Below, in pieces: positions 5,884 to 6,104 of a DNA stretch of 6,104 nucleotides (position 1 is its first letter; the number at the start of each line of letters is the position of its first letter). The position numbers and the translations under genes are program-made. The DNA is from Clostridiales bacterium (lineage in GTDB: Bacteria > Bacillota > Clostridia > Lachnospirales > WQUN01), in NCBI GenBank assembly GCA_031273705.1, contig JAISRJ010000157.1, positions 1 to 6,104 on the forward strand, read 5' to 3'. The notes below the pieces were generated by a model, which made no database searches, was not told the DNA's origin, and saw nothing but the letters and a program-made list of their open reading frames with translations.

Positions 5884-6104
5884 TGCCGGTTGACATAGAG
5901 ACTTTATTTAATAAAGACGCCTTTCAAAAACTGGAACCGGAAAAACGTGAGATTTTCCGCCGATACGCGGAGCAAATGGAAGATACGAAAGCCGGAAACA
6001 TTACGACCCTTTTGAAATTTAGTAAAGAGCTTTCTAAAGGCAAAGCCTTAAAACCCGAAGAAAAATCCGCGATTATTCAGGCAATCGGCGAATCGCTGCC
6101 GCGG
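5883..6104 (+). CDS. helical protein of unknown function, cut by the window end
   Basis: The frame is open from the ATG at 5883 to the last base, giving 74 codons of a longer gene. The start shares one base with the stop of the upstream gene (TAATG) and has GGAGG six bases before it. The visible part is charged and helical, with two Pro-Glu-Lys style helix starts: KLEPEKREIFRRYAEQMED (17-35) and LKPEEKSAIIQAIGESL (56-72). The first resembles the helical unit of the preceding protein (x-hydrophobic-acid-Pro, then a helix ending Met-Glu), suggesting related folds. No signal peptide, membrane segment or catalytic motif is seen. I cannot name it; its C-terminal end would be needed. Confidence 0.7.
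   Translation, partial: MPVDIETLFNKDAFQKLEPEKREIFRRYAEQMEDTKAGNITTLLKFSKELSKGKALKPEEKSAIIQAIGESLPR

Overview
The window reads as chromosomal DNA from a low-to-mid GC Gram-positive anaerobe, most likely in the Clostridia. The reasons are the strong AGGAGG-type ribosome binding sites, a glycoside hydrolase family 13 protein of the type common in clostridia, and a nickel-pincer cofactor operon (larBC). The genus cannot be fixed from the sequence. I see no tRNA, rRNA, CRISPR array, insertion sequence or phage gene, and no gene-free stretch over 300 bases.

Layout. Positions 26-5034 are all on the minus strand. Read in the direction of transcription they hold larB (start 5034) and larC (4-base GTGA overlap with larB), a strong intrinsic terminator (2908-2943), a GH13 maltodextrin/starch-active enzyme, and a small HD-superfamily phosphohydrolase. 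The GH13 gene is split into an 85-codon N-terminal piece and a 623-codon catalytic piece by a -1 frame change. Positions 5188-6104 are on the plus strand: a 38-residue protein, a 189-residue protein with a His/Asp-rich segment and two related C-terminal helical units, and the start of a third helical protein cut by the window end. These three are packed as an operon and I do not recognise them.

How the parts work together. LarB makes pyridinium-3,5-biscarboxylic acid mononucleotide from nicotinic acid adenine dinucleotide, and LarC inserts nickel in the last step of the pathway. The sulfur-transfer enzyme LarE and any client such as the racemase LarA are not in the window. The larBC promoter and the promoter of the unknown operon appear to face away from each other with overlapping -35 boxes at 5128-5134, so the two units may share control. 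The GH13 and HD genes each seem to have their own promoter and no evident functional link to larBC.

Most worth a second look: the GH13 frame change, which falls in a 37-base interval containing a heptamer of slippery form (T TTC CCG); the 40-residue, half-histidine insertion in LarC; and the unrecognised plus-strand operon, whose proteins seem to share a helical unit ending in a Met-Glu motif.
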